Source of the DNA: Pseudomonadota bacterium
GTDB taxonomy: Bacteria > Pseudomonadota > Gammaproteobacteria > JAKAQQ01
Direction of reading: 5' to 3'
Length of the DNA: 43,895 nt
Assembly (NCBI GenBank): GCA_021798795.1
Contig: JAJZBR010000006.1
Location: forward strand, 1-43,895
Shown in pieces: positions 1 through 9,509 of this stretch (the first letter of the stretch is position 1; each line of letters begins with the position of its first letter). The position numbers and the translations under genes were made by a program. Below the pieces are notes generated by a model. It did no database searches. It saw only the letters and a program-made list of their open reading frames with translations, and was not told where the DNA came from.

Positions 1-960
1 CTCGCCAGCCTGAATCTCGCTGGCGGTGATCGTCCCTTGGCTCTCCTTCCAGATTCTATAGGCCAAAGCAGGCGAGCGGGTCAGCAGATAGGCGGTGTAC
101 AGCCCGGCAAAGGCTCGCGTCGGATTCTTGCGATGACCATACGAGCCATAAAGATAGATCTTGCTCCAGCTGAACCAGGCTGCCGCGACGCCGGCACGGG
201 CTGCGCGATCGATGATTACTTGCTCCATTCGTGCATCCATAGCCTGCGTTTGCTTCCGTTTTTCAGTAAGAGCTACGATACCACCGGGTCCCGTATGCTC
301 AAGAACCCACATGGTCCGTGGATTGAGGCTCCAGGCTGCAATCCGGGCCCAGTGTACGACCGTGGTTAGCTTCTGGTAGGACTCCCCCAAACAAAAGTGA
401 TAGCTTTCCTTCAAGCGGGTGATCGCGGAAGCGAGATGCGAGGTAGGCAGCCGATGCATATCCTCGCGGGTGGCATTCATCCGGGCAATTTTCTGTTTCA
501 GTGCGAGTGGGTCAGCAGGAAGAACTAGGGCGTCTAAAGAACAGTATGCGAATCCCTTGAACAGCAGCGTCGCTGCCCGCATATTGCCTTGGTTGGCAAG
601 AGCCGCTTCTGTTTTGTCGAGACTGGCCAAGGACGGACCCGAGAGATCCGGCCGAATACTTTCGAGATCCAATCGATAGGTTAACTGACTCCAGCTCTTG
701 AGCTGCTGTGGGGTTGCAGACGGCGGCGGATCATGCAGAGGATCGTAGTAATGGAAGCTATCAGAAGCCCGCTTATGGACGAACTCTAAATGCGTATTCG
801 GCCAGGTTACGCCGGAGTGAGCCGCTCTTCTGACAGCTGAGACGCGGGCTGCCGGCTGCGCCATCTGGTGCCGCGGGACGAGGAGGATGGCACCTATTCC
901 TGCTGCTGTCAGCAACGCGACAGTGAGGGTGATCACTCTGATACGGCGTGGTTTCGACAT
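1..960 (-). CDS. Hypothetical exported or membrane-anchored protein, 3' end outside window
   Basis: This reading frame is open from an ATG at 960 to the left edge (320 codons) and has no stop in the window, which is why the ORF track omits it. I translated it by hand. It starts MSKPRRIRVITLTVALL and has a basic N-terminus followed by one hydrophobic segment (about residues 8-28), so it is exported or anchored in the inner membrane. The rest is soluble and helical in character, with an aromatic-rich stretch near residues 261-275 (AWFSWSKIYLYGSYG). I do not recognise the family. It lies 154 nt downstream of recG on the same strand but has its own good promoter, so it is probably transcribed separately. 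The protein's true length is unknown. Confidence 0.75.
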   Translation of the reverse strand, partial: MSKPRRIRVITLTVALLTAAGIGAILLVPRHQMAQPAARVSAVRRAAHSGVTWPNTHLEFVHKRASDSFHYYDPLHDPPPSATPQQLKSWSQLTYRLDLESIRPDLSGPSLASLDKTEAALANQGNMRAATLLFKGFAYCSLDALVLPADPLALKQKIARMNATREDMHRLPTSHLASAITRLKESYHFCLGESYQKLTTVVHWARIAAWSLNPRTMWVLEHTGPGGIVALTEKRKQTQAMDARMEQVIIDRAARAGVAAAWFSWSKIYLYGSYGHRKNPTRAFAGLYTAYLLTRSPALAYRIWKESQGTITASEIQAGE

Positions 961-990
961 TGCCCTGTCACGAACACACTTCTTGATCGA

Positions 991-1019
991 TGTATAGCAC
1001 ACCGATTGACTGAACTCAA
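991..1019 (-). promoter_or_regulatory. Sigma70-type promoter for the left-edge gene
   Basis: On the minus strand, TTGAGT (1014-1019) is followed by a 17-nt spacer and TATACA (991-996). This places transcription start near 984, about 24 nt before the ATG at 960. Four of six bases fit the -35 consensus and five of six fit the -10. Predicted from sequence only. Confidence 0.5.
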
Positions 1020-1114
1020 TCCGGAGTTTCCGTCAATCTAAATTCCGGAAAAATAATCCCTATTTGGGGGTCTGAACATCGAGCTCAGGTTGAGTCGTCT
1101 TCTCGGGTACCGGC

Positions 1115-3208
1115 TCAAGCCTGGCCATAACGAAGGCTTTCGCCCAGCCAGCGTTGCATCAACGGCTCTACGCTTTCGGGGTATTGTTCCTGAACCAGCC
1201 GGATGGCTTGGGGGATGCGTGCCAAAAGTGCACGATCACGGTAGAGATCCGCTATCCGGAATGCCAGTCCGCCGCTTTGCCGGGTCCCCCACAGTTCTCC
1301 GGGTCCGCGGATTTCGAGATCGCGCTCGGCAATGAGAAATCCATCGGTCGTTTTGCGCAGAATGTCGAGTCGTGCCTGTGCCTCAGGCGATAGGGGCCCG
1401 TAGACGAGCAGGCACTGGCCACTTTGGGTTCCGCGGCCCACGCGGCCCCGGAGCTGGTGAAGCTGAAGGAGTCCGAGACGTTCGGCTCCATCAATTACCA
1501 TCACATTCGCTCGTGGAATGTCGACGCCCACCTCGACGATAGTGGTTGCCACGAGGATATCGATCTGACCTTCCTGAAAATCTGCCACGATCCGCTGGCG
1601 TGCCTCGGTCGCGAGACGCCCATGGATCATCCCGATACGCAGATCCGGTAATGCGCGATGCAGCTCGTGGAGGGCGGTCTCGACAGCACGCCCGCTGCTG
1701 CCTTCGGCATCTTCGACCCGGGGACAGACCCAAAATACCTGCTGGCCTCCCCGGCAGAGCGATCCGAGTCGATCCATCAACTCTGGTCGCCGACTCTCCG
1801 GCAGTGCCACTGTGACCACGGGAATCCGGCCGGGAGGCAACTCATCGAGACGGGATTGATCCAACCCGGCATAAAGTGACATGGCCAGAGTGCGCGGAAT
1901 CGGTGTTGCGGTCATGATCAGCTGGTGGGGTCTCTGGATTCCTTTATCGGCGAGGTTCAAGCGCTGTGCAACGCCAAAACGGTGCTGCTCGTCTATGACG
2001 ATGGTCATGAGGTTGGGAAACTCGACATCGCTCTGGAAGAGGCTCTGGGTCCCGAGGACGACGCAAGGTAGTCCATGGGCCAGCTCTTCCAGCAGCTCCC
2101 GGCGTTCCTTGCGTGTCAAATGGGAATGCAGCGATCGCACAGGGATATTGTGGGGTGCGAGCCATCTCGTGAAAGTCTGAACATGCTGGTGAATCAAAAG
2201 CTCCGTTGGGGCCATTACGGCAGCTTGGCCCTGATTCCGGATGGTAACGAATGCCGTAAGGGCGGCCAGTACCGTTTTCCCTGAGCCCACATCCCCTTGC
2301 AGCAGACGCAGCATCGGAATCGACCGCTCGAGATCCCGCTTGATCTCTTGCCACACCCGGATTTGCGCATGGGTCATCTGCCAGGGAAGTGATGTGACAA
2401 ACCGGTTCAGGTCATCCGGCTCGATCCGGATGGGATAGGAGCGGGATGCAATCCACTCATTCCGGATTTTCTGAAGCGACAGGGCGTGAGCCAAGAGCTC
2501 TTCCAGAGCCAGGCGCTGGCGAAACGGTGCCAGCCACTCGGAGAGATGCTCAGCAGAAGCCTCCGGCGGTGGCCGGTGAATGTTTTCGAGCGCATCGATG
2601 AGATCTGATCGAGTTGAGTCAGTCATGAGTGGCCGGGGCAATCGATCGACGAGTGCCAGCTGCCCGCTCCGAAGCAATGCCAAAGCCGAATCCACGAGCC
2701 CGGCGGTTCGCTTCGAGCTGATCCCGTCACGTTTGGCATAAACCGGAGTCAACCGGTCCCGGAGCGGGGGTAGTCGTTCCGAGTGGAAAACCTGGTAGCG
2801 GGGATGAATGAGTTCGTGGCCAAGCGGCCCTTCGCGGCAGGTGCCGAACGCGCGAATCCATTTACCCCGTTGCAGTGCCTGGCGCTGAATCTCATGGAAA
2901 TGGAAGAAACGCAGATTCAGAAAGCCAGTGCCATCTGCAATCCGGCAGATGAGTTGACGCCTCGGCGCGTAACGGATTTCGGTCAGCTCGATGGTCGCTT
3001 GGATCATCCCCGTCTGGCCGGGAGTCATGGCACCGATCGGAATGAGTCTGGTTTCATCTTCATAGCGCAGAGGCAGTGCGAATAGGAGATCTTCGAGACC
3101 GTCGATGCCGAGACGATCGAGTTTTGCCAGGAAGGCCGCGGCTCCTCGGCTACCGTCAGTGGTTGAGCGCGAGCCCCGCCGACTGGACTGTATGGTGTCA
3201 GTCAGCAT
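1115..3208 (-). CDS. recG: ATP-dependent DNA helicase RecG
   Basis: RecG is the branched-DNA translocase that reverses stalled forks and processes Holliday junctions and R-loops. The 697-residue length matches the family. An N-terminal OB-fold wedge domain (about 50-150) precedes the helicase core, which carries Walker A GDVGSGKT (305-312), the DEQH box (406-409), TATPIPRTL, and motif VI-like LRGRVGRG near the C-terminus. The ATG at 3208 lies inside the end of the upstream peptidase-like gene, an 11-nt overlap, so the two are translationally coupled on one transcript. A clear terminator is not visible after the stop. All motifs are intact, so the protein should be functional. Confidence 0.97.
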   Translation of the reverse strand: MLTDTIQSSRRGSRSTTDGSRGAAAFLAKLDRLGIDGLEDLLFALPLRYEDETRLIPIGAMTPGQTGMIQATIELTEIRYAPRRQLICRIADGTGFLNLRFFHFHEIQRQALQRGKWIRAFGTCREGPLGHELIHPRYQVFHSERLPPLRDRLTPVYAKRDGISSKRTAGLVDSALALLRSGQLALVDRLPRPLMTDSTRSDLIDALENIHRPPPEASAEHLSEWLAPFRQRLALEELLAHALSLQKIRNEWIASRSYPIRIEPDDLNRFVTSLPWQMTHAQIRVWQEIKRDLERSIPMLRLLQGDVGSGKTVLAALTAFVTIRNQGQAAVMAPTELLIHQHVQTFTRWLAPHNIPVRSLHSHLTRKERRELLEELAHGLPCVVLGTQSLFQSDVEFPNLMTIVIDEQHRFGVAQRLNLADKGIQRPHQLIMTATPIPRTLAMSLYAGLDQSRLDELPPGRIPVVTVALPESRRPELMDRLGSLCRGGQQVFWVCPRVEDAEGSSGRAVETALHELHRALPDLRIGMIHGRLATEARQRIVADFQEGQIDILVATTIVEVGVDIPRANVMVIDGAERLGLLQLHQLRGRVGRGTQSGQCLLVYGPLSPEAQARLDILRKTTDGFLIAERDLEIRGPGELWGTRQSGGLAFRIADLYRDRALLARIPQAIRLVQEQYPESVEPLMQRWLGESLRYGQA

Positions 3209-5189
3209 GGGGCGGCGCGTTCCTGACCGAATGATGGTGGAATGCCCGATTGAGGAAAGTCAGGATCGTGCTCCAGATCCGTGTGATTACATGAAATCCA
3301 GTAAACCGATGGCCTTGGGTGGATTCCCTGAGGACTTGAACGGGGGTCTTGACGCGATTGAGTGCGGCCGTGACTTCATTGAGATCGCTTGGAGGTGCCT
3401 GCTCGTCCCGCTCTCCCTGGATCAGCAGTACGGCAGCCCGTATCCGGCTCGCGAGTGTGATCGGCGATCGCGCTCGCAGATGTTTCCTGCCGAGTGTCCG
3501 GTTTATAAATCTGCGCCCGGCAGGAGTGCGCCACATTCTGTCGAGTCGTGTTCGAAGGAGCTGCAGGTTGTAGTACCCGTTGAGTGAGACCACCGCCTGA
3601 ACCTCTTTCGGGTGCAGGGCCGCAAGGGTCAGTGCGGCGTAACCGCCATACCCGGTTCCGATCAGTGCGAGGCGTCCGGGCGGTGCCCAATGGCGGGATT
3701 CCGCCCATCGAGCCGCCGCCCAGATTCCCCTGAGCATGATGCCGCTCCAATGTCCGTACCCCACCCGCCTCCAGGCAGCACCACTTCCAAACGAGCCCGG
3801 GTAATCGACTTCAACGACCACAAATCCATGGCTCACGAGATCTTGGATCCTTGGATCAAAAGATTTCTGGATGCCGTCTACGAATGGATGGTCGTGAATC
3901 CAGATCATGATCCCGCGGCGTTTACGAGCGGTCAGATGAGGAAAAGCGACGTAAAGGGACTCCCTCCATTTGTGCCAGATTAGGCGGAAGCTATGCAATC
4001 GTGAGAGCGTCGGAGGTTCGATATCGGGGCTTGCACTCATGAGGTAGCGCAAGGTATGTGTCCCCGGATTGAAGAGATAATAATCTCCCGGGTTGCGGTC
4101 TCCCTGTACGCGGATCAGAGCCAGATTGTTGCGCGTGGTCACGCCCAAAATCCGGATCGTTTGTTTGCGGAAAATCGGTTCGAGGAGGTGGATCCATTGC
4201 GCCTCTTCGTTGTGTGGGTCGAGAAAAGTGTAGTGAGGGTGGGCGATGCCAGTCCAGACCGCGTAAATCCTGCCCGAGGGTGCGGTGAAGGTCTTGAGGA
4301 TGTCATGTCTCCTGCTCACGTAGAGACGGGTCTCGGCGGAGTTGGAGGGATTGACCGCGTACAGGCCGAGGGTACCGTAGCGACTGGTTCTGAGCAGGTA
4401 AAAACGGCGATCACCAGGCAAAAAACCGATCGGGCGTGCACGGGAAGCAGGGCCTTCCCCGCGCAGCAGTCCGCTCAGATTTTCCCATCGCAGGGAATGC
4501 CCGGTCCGATACCAGAGCTCGGCTTGCCCGGACAGGGAGTTGGCGCCGAATGCGAGTTTGACCCGGCCCGCGTGGTCCGTGAGCAGCTTGCCATTGGTTA
4601 GTGGACTGTGGATCAAGGTCTGGGTGAATCCGGTCCGGAGATTCACGGATTCAGCTAGCGGAGCCGGATCAGCGTAGGAGTACCGTTCCACCACGATCCG
4701 GTTGGTGTGCTGGGCGGAGCTGGCCAGAATCCGGTTGAATGAAAAGTTGAACTCGAGTCGATGTTTCCGGAATCCAGCCAGCAAGTGTGCCGGATGAACT
4801 TTTGCACCATTGATCCGAACGACCCAGATCTCTCCGCTCGGGAAGGGCGTGTGATAGCCTGCGAGCTTGAGCCGAGTGCTGACCAGAAGCAGTCCGTGAC
4901 GAGCCCAGTGCAAATGAGCAATCTCGCTCTGGCGGACCAGATGGAGGGTTGCCCGGCGGCCTGCGTGACGCAGGTTAATGAGTGCCAGGAGTTCTCTCTG
5001 ATGAGAGCGAAAATAACCTGCGATAGCAAGCCAGTGACCTTCCGGTGACAGTGCGACCGCATGGGCACGCGAGGGTTTGAACAAAATGGATCCGGGAACG
5101 CCGGCTTCGGCTGACGCGGCCAGGATCACCCCGAAAATGATTGCGGGGTAGTGCAGCCAGTGCCGGGATCGGATGCTTCGTGCAGTCAT
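3198..5189 (-). CDS. Exported S9 (prolyl oligopeptidase) family protein, nucleophile Ser replaced
   Basis: 663 residues. The N-terminus has a signal peptide (basic start, hydrophobic core, ASAEA cleavage-like site near residue 30). A long middle region rich in beta-strand-like repeats suits the S9 beta-propeller, and residues about 420-650 form the alpha/beta-hydrolase peptidase domain. The usual nucleophile elbow GxSYGGY reads GTGYGGY, with Gly513 (codon GGG) where Ser is expected. The other two triad members are present at normal spacing: Asp595 in GERDEQAP and His627 in QGHRF. Known S9 enzymes need the Ser, so I infer it does not hydrolyse peptides and may bind them instead. It sits between the PilT-like ATPase gene and recG and overlaps recG by 11 nt. 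Fold assignment is firm; role is unknown. Confidence 0.85.
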   Translation of the reverse strand: MTARSIRSRHWLHYPAIIFGVILAASAEAGVPGSILFKPSRAHAVALSPEGHWLAIAGYFRSHQRELLALINLRHAGRRATLHLVRQSEIAHLHWARHGLLLVSTRLKLAGYHTPFPSGEIWVVRINGAKVHPAHLLAGFRKHRLEFNFSFNRILASSAQHTNRIVVERYSYADPAPLAESVNLRTGFTQTLIHSPLTNGKLLTDHAGRVKLAFGANSLSGQAELWYRTGHSLRWENLSGLLRGEGPASRARPIGFLPGDRRFYLLRTSRYGTLGLYAVNPSNSAETRLYVSRRHDILKTFTAPSGRIYAVWTGIAHPHYTFLDPHNEEAQWIHLLEPIFRKQTIRILGVTTRNNLALIRVQGDRNPGDYYLFNPGTHTLRYLMSASPDIEPPTLSRLHSFRLIWHKWRESLYVAFPHLTARKRRGIMIWIHDHPFVDGIQKSFDPRIQDLVSHGFVVVEVDYPGSFGSGAAWRRVGYGHWSGIMLRGIWAAARWAESRHWAPPGRLALIGTGYGGYAALTLAALHPKEVQAVVSLNGYYNLQLLRTRLDRMWRTPAGRRFINRTLGRKHLRARSPITLASRIRAAVLLIQGERDEQAPPSDLNEVTAALNRVKTPVQVLRESTQGHRFTGFHVITRIWSTILTFLNRAFHHHSVRNAPPHAD

Positions 5190-5206
5190 GGGGATGATGA
5201 AAATAA

Positions 5207-6262
5207 TCAGGAGAATCGGATTTTGCTTTCGAGATTGGTCCTCGAATCGGCAAAACCCAACGCTGTTTGCAGGTCGATGATGCCTTCGCGGTACAAGCGG
5301 TGCAAGGCCACATCGAAAGTTTGCATACCTGATTCCGCACTTTGTTCCATGGCTTCCCGTATGCTGTCGAGATCCCCTTTGCGGATCACGTCCGCCATAT
5401 GCGGCGTGTTGAGCAGAATTTCCACAGCGGCAACCAGCTTGGCCTGCAGGTTGGGGATGAGGCGTTGGGCGATAATCGCGCGCAAGTTGACAGAGAGATC
5501 GGTCAGGATCTGCCGTCGGGCATATTCGGGATAAAGATTCAGGATCCGCTCAAGCGTCTGGTGCGCGTTGCTGGTGTGGAGTGTAGCGAGCGTGAGATGA
5601 CCGGTGCCCGCCATTTCGATGGCTGCGGTCATGGTTTCCTGGTCCCGGATTTCGCCGATCAGAATCACATCCGGAGTAGCTCGGAGCGCACTGCGCAGCG
5701 CATCAGCGTAACTGTGAACGTCGTTTCCAATCTCACGCTGGTTGACGATGGATTGACGATTGGTGTACACGTATTCGATCGGGTCCTCGATGGTGAGGAT
5801 ATGGTCAGTATGCTGGGCGTTTCGATAATCGATCATTGCCGCCAAGGTCGTTGATTTCCCCGCACCGGTTGCGCCAACCACGAGAATCAGACCTCGGCGC
5901 AGCTCGGTGAGTTCGGTGAGAAGAGGGGGCAAGGCGAGAGTCGACAGTTCCGGAATTTTTTGGGGGATAAACCGGATGGCCATCGCGACGCGACTGCGTT
6001 CCAGGAACGCATTGATGCGGTAGCGACCGAGATCAGTTACATCCATGGCAAACTCGGCCTGGTGTTTTTCCTCGAATTGATCGACTACCGCTTCGGGCAT
6101 GATCCCCAGAGCGGCCTCGCGAATCATGGGTACATCGAGGATGGTTTTCCCAACGGACAGGATCCGACCCTGTACACGGATCTTGATCGGTGAACCGGTG
6201 GTGAGATAGAGATCGGAGGCTTTTTGTTCCGCCATGAGACGGAGATAAGGTTCGAGATTCAT
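5207..6262 (-). CDS. Third PilT/PilU-family type IV pilus ATPase
   Basis: 351 residues with the PilT layout: an N-terminal PAS-like domain (about 1-100) and a RecA-like ATPase core with Walker A GATGAGKST, the Asp box TIEDPIEYV, the Walker B region VILIGEIRD and the His box ATLHTSNAHQT. It lacks the AIRNLIRE sequence typical of PilT and reads MADVIRKGDL there, which is closer to PilU. The ATG at 6262 is preceded by an AGGGA ribosome site. It lies 51 nt after pilU and 17 nt before the S9-like gene, apparently in the same operon. All ATPase motifs are intact. It is probably an accessory retraction motor, although a different partner system cannot be excluded. Confidence 0.9.
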   Translation of the reverse strand: MNLEPYLRLMAEQKASDLYLTTGSPIKIRVQGRILSVGKTILDVPMIREAALGIMPEAVVDQFEEKHQAEFAMDVTDLGRYRINAFLERSRVAMAIRFIPQKIPELSTLALPPLLTELTELRRGLILVVGATGAGKSTTLAAMIDYRNAQHTDHILTIEDPIEYVYTNRQSIVNQREIGNDVHSYADALRSALRATPDVILIGEIRDQETMTAAIEMAGTGHLTLATLHTSNAHQTLERILNLYPEYARRQILTDLSVNLRAIIAQRLIPNLQAKLVAAVEILLNTPHMADVIRKGDLDSIREAMEQSAESGMQTFDVALHRLYREGIIDLQTALGFADSRTNLESKIRFS

Positions 6263-6313
6263 GCTTCTTTCCCTAAGGCGAGATCTGTCTTGTCCCGAGC
6301 AGCCAAAGGGCGG

Positions 6314-7489
6314 TCATCTCGGGTTGCGCAGCGGTGCGGTGCTTTTCGGTGCACCCTCAGCGAGTTTCAGCCCACCGAGATCGTCATCCTGAGGGCGACT
6401 CGCCCGGTGGCTTTCCAGTTTGATTCGAAGGCGAAGCTCATTCTGGGAATCCGCGTTGCGAATGGCTTCCTCGTAGCTGATCACGCCCCTTTCATAAAGA
6501 TCAAAGATGGACTGGTCAAATGTCTGCATGCCAAGCCCCGTTGATTTAGCCATGAGCTCCTTGAGTTCAGCAACGCGCCCGTTGAAAATGAGATCTGCTA
6601 CAAGAGGCGTATTGATCAGGATTTCCATGGCTGCGACCCGCCCGGATCCAGAGGCTCGTCTGAGTAGACGCTGGGATATCATTGCCTTGAGATTCAAGGA
6701 AAGATCCATGAGTAACTGCTGGCGCCGTGCCAGTGGGTAGAGGTTGATGACTCGGTCCAACGCCTGGTTGGCATTGTTTGCATGGAGTGTACTCAGGCAG
6801 AGATGCCCGGTTTCGGCGAAATCGACCGCGTAAGTCATCGCTTCCGTATCGCGGATCTCACCAATGAGGATGACATCCGGAGCCTGACGCAGCGTGTTTT
6901 TGAGTGCGGATCCCCAAGATTCGGTATCGATACCGAGTTCCCGCTGAGTGACAATGCAGGAGGCATGACTATGAACGTATTCAATGGGATCCTCGATCGT
7001 AACGATGTGATCGTGCGCATGAGTATTATGATGGTGAATCATGGCCGCCAACGTCGTTGATTTGCCCGATCCGGTTGCGCCCACGACGAGCACGAGCCCG
7101 CGCTTGGTCAGCGCAATCGGCTCGAGGACCTGGGGCAGATCCAGTTCACGGATGTTCGGAACCTGGGTATTGATCGTACGAAGCACCGCTCCGAGCCGAC
7201 CCTGTTCGACGAATGCGCTAACCCGGAAACGTCCAATACCCAGGGGGGCAATGGCGAAGTTGACTTCTTTGGATGCGTCGAACTCTCTCGACTGGCGGTC
7301 ATTCAGCAGGGATCGCACAAGGGTTGCCGCCTGCTCCGCCGTAAATGGGCGATCCGAGACCGGTTTGACCTCGCCATCGATTTTCATCGCAGGTGGAAAG
7401 TCAGCCGTGATGAAAAGATCGGATGCGTGGCGCTGCACCATGATCCGAAGAAGGTCTTGGATAAACTTGACAGCTTGATCGCGGTCCAT
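6314..7489 (-). CDS. pilU: Type IV pilus accessory retraction ATPase PilU
   Basis: I place the start at the ATG at 7489 (MDRDQAVKFIQDLL), preceded by an AGAGGA site, rather than at the ORF-track start, which would overlap pilT. This gives 391 residues, close to the 380-odd of known PilU. Motifs are Walker A GATGSGKST, TIEDPIEYV, VILIGEIRDTEAM and STLHANNANQ. The C-terminal part reads NTPLVADLIFNG, as in PilU, in place of PilT's AIRNLIRE. PilU works with PilT to power pilus retraction for twitching, adhesion and DNA uptake. It follows pilT by 14 nt in one operon. The C-terminal tail is basic and polar (SHRASRPQDDD onward). Confidence 0.93.
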   Translation of the reverse strand: MDRDQAVKFIQDLLRIMVQRHASDLFITADFPPAMKIDGEVKPVSDRPFTAEQAATLVRSLLNDRQSREFDASKEVNFAIAPLGIGRFRVSAFVEQGRLGAVLRTINTQVPNIRELDLPQVLEPIALTKRGLVLVVGATGSGKSTTLAAMIHHHNTHAHDHIVTIEDPIEYVHSHASCIVTQRELGIDTESWGSALKNTLRQAPDVILIGEIRDTEAMTYAVDFAETGHLCLSTLHANNANQALDRVINLYPLARRQQLLMDLSLNLKAMISQRLLRRASGSGRVAAMEILINTPLVADLIFNGRVAELKELMAKSTGLGMQTFDQSIFDLYERGVISYEEAIRNADSQNELRLRIKLESHRASRPQDDDLGGLKLAEGAPKSTAPLRNPR

Positions 7490-7503
7490 GGGATTCCTCT
7501 GCG

Positions 7504-8565
7504 CTATGCGAACAGATCTTTGTTGCTGGCCTTGGCCCGGGCTTGATCGCGGGCGACCAAGCCGCGTTTGACCAGATCGGCGAGACATTGGTCAAGCGTT
7601 TGCATACCATGGGATTGGCCGGTCTGAATGGCAGAATACATTTGAGCGACTTTGTTCTCCCGGATCAAATTACGAATCGCAGGCGTTGCGATCATAATCT
7701 CGAAAGCAGCGATCCGTCCGCCTCCCATGCGTTTCATGAGTGTCTGAGAGATGACCGCGCGCAGCGATTCGGAGAGCATGGTGCGCACCATGTCCTTCTC
7801 GGCGGCAGGAAAGACATCGACGACGCGATCGATGGTTTTGGCTGCTGAGCTCGTATGGAGGGTGGCGAATACCAAGTGCCCCGTCTCGGCTGCTGTGAGT
7901 GCAAGGCGAATGGTTTCGAGATCGCGCATCTCGCCTACCAAGATGACATCCGGGTCTTCACGCAGACCGGCCCGCAACGCTTCCGCAAAACCGAGTGTGT
8001 GCTCATGGACTTCGCGCTGGTTGACGATGCATTTCTTGCTTTCGTGAACAAACTCGATAGGGTCCTCAATCGTGAGGATGTGCGACATCAGGTTTTCATT
8101 AACGTGGTTGACCATGCCTGCGAGGGTGGTCGATTTACCGGAGCCCGTGGGACCCGTGACCAGTATCAATCCGCGTGGCTGCAGTGAGATTTCCTTGAAT
8201 ATCGAGGGAGTCGCCAGATCCTCCAGGGTGAGCACCGTGGACGGAATGGTCCGGAAAACAGCACCGGGCCCGCGTTTCTGGTTGAACGCATTGACCCGGA
8301 AGCGTGCGACCCCGCTGATCTCGAAGGAAAAATCACAATCGAGAAACTCCTCGAATTGTTTGCGTTGTTTATCGTTCATAATGTCATAGATCATGTCGTG
8401 TACTTTTTTACCTTCGAGGGCCGGCAGGTTGATTCGTCGGATATCTCCGTCGACCCGAATCATGGGAGGTTCTCCCGATGACAGATGGAGATCCGAGGCG
8501 TTATTTCGTACGCCAAACTGGAGGAGCTGGGTGATATCCAGGATTTTTACAGCTTCTTCGGCCAT
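7504..8565 (-). CDS. pilT: Type IV pilus retraction ATPase PilT
   Basis: I choose the ATG at 8565 (MAEEAVKILDITQLL) because it has an AGAGGAG site at proper spacing and matches where PilT proteins begin; the ORF-track start adds 29 unlikely residues. The product has 353 residues. Walker A GPTGSGKST is at 138-146, the Asp box TIEDPIEFV near 166-173, Walker B region VILVGEMRD at 208-215, the His box ATLHTSS near 234-240, and the diagnostic AIRNLIRE at 296-303. PilT hydrolyses ATP at the inner-membrane base of the pilus to depolymerise pilin. It heads the minus-strand operon and is divergent from proC with only 47 nt between the starts. Confidence 0.96.
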   Translation of the reverse strand: MAEEAVKILDITQLLQFGVRNNASDLHLSSGEPPMIRVDGDIRRINLPALEGKKVHDMIYDIMNDKQRKQFEEFLDCDFSFEISGVARFRVNAFNQKRGPGAVFRTIPSTVLTLEDLATPSIFKEISLQPRGLILVTGPTGSGKSTTLAGMVNHVNENLMSHILTIEDPIEFVHESKKCIVNQREVHEHTLGFAEALRAGLREDPDVILVGEMRDLETIRLALTAAETGHLVFATLHTSSAAKTIDRVVDVFPAAEKDMVRTMLSESLRAVISQTLMKRMGGGRIAAFEIMIATPAIRNLIRENKVAQMYSAIQTGQSHGMQTLDQCLADLVKRGLVARDQARAKASNKDLFA

Positions 8566-8612
8566 GTTGTGGGCTCCTCTACGGCTTTCAACCCCCTTAA
8601 AGGTATAGCGAA

Positions 8613-9509
8613 GTGCACCGAACAGCAAGCGATCCCTCCCCGGATAGCCCATCGGCTGGAAAAGAGTCGGGTGCCTCGGACGATTACCGGATCGCGATCC
8701 TTGGCGGGGGGCATCTCGGCCGGGCCTTTGTAGCCGGATTGATCCGGTCCGGAATGGAGGCCTACCGCATACGAATCGGGGAGCCGGATGCCACGAGGCA
8801 GCTGAGTCTCGAAAGGGACTATGGCGTGGTGGCGCTGGCTGATAATCGAGACGTGGTTGAGCAGGCTGATGTGGTTCTGGTGGCCGTTCGTCCGACCGCG
8901 CTGGCTGCTGTTCTGCCCCCTCTCCAGGGGAGTTGGGGAACCCGTCGGCGGCTACTCGTCAGTCTGGCTGCGGGCGCGATGATCACCCACCTGCGGCAAT
9001 GGATACCGGGTTCGGTGACCGTTGCGCGAGCCATGCCGAATCTGGCGGTCGAGCTGGGACAGGGGGTCATTGCGCTCTACATCCCAGACCCGGTTGCGAA
9101 AGTTGACCGGATGCTTCTCGAGGGTCTGTTCGGCCGTTTGGGCAGGCTTTTCTGGCTTCGGGAGGAGAGCCTTCTGAATGTGGTAACCGCACTATCCGGC
9201 AGTGGCCCTGCTTATTTCTTCTACTTTATGGAACAACTTGAAACAGCGGCACATGCTCTTGGCATGGAGCGTGATATGGCACGTGCGCTGATCCTTGGGA
9301 CGGGCGCAGGTAGCATGGCCCTGGCCCAGGAAGCCAAGGGAGCGTTCCAGACCCTGCGCGAACAGGTGACCTCGCCTGGTGGAACGACGGCAGCCGCGCT
9401 CACCCACCTCGCCCAGCCTGACTTTTCAGATTCGATCGTCGCCGCCGTGCGGGCGGCCTATGAACGAACCCGTGATCTTGTAGATCCCCAGTCGGAGACG
9501 AATCCATGA
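8613..9509 (+). CDS. proC: Pyrroline-5-carboxylate reductase
   Basis: ProC reduces pyrroline-5-carboxylate to proline with NAD(P)H, the last step of proline synthesis. The 298-residue product has the Rossmann start RIAILGGGHLGRAF after an extra, probably disordered, N-terminal stretch of about 25 residues, then VRPTALAAVL, ARAMPNLAVELGQG and the C-terminal family signature LREQVTSPGGTTAAAL. The start is a GTG with a weak AAGG site; a later start is possible but no better candidate is in frame. It is followed by yggT with a 4-nt overlap. The usual neighbour yggS, a PLP-binding protein gene often found between pilT and proC, is absent here. Confidence 0.95.
   Translation: MHRTASDPSPDSPSAGKESGASDDYRIAILGGGHLGRAFVAGLIRSGMEAYRIRIGEPDATRQLSLERDYGVVALADNRDVVEQADVVLVAVRPTALAAVLPPLQGSWGTRRRLLVSLAAGAMITHLRQWIPGSVTVARAMPNLAVELGQGVIALYIPDPVAKVDRMLLEGLFGRLGRLFWLREESLLNVVTALSGSGPAYFFYFMEQLETAAHALGMERDMARALILGTGAGSMALAQEAKGAFQTLREQVTSPGGTTAAALTHLAQPDFSDSIVAAVRAAYERTRDLVDPQSETNP

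Noticed and set aside
1-679. Plus-strand ORFs at 37-369, 161-379 and 419-679
   Set aside because: They are shadows of the minus-strand frame that is open for 320 codons and has a promoter and signal sequence.
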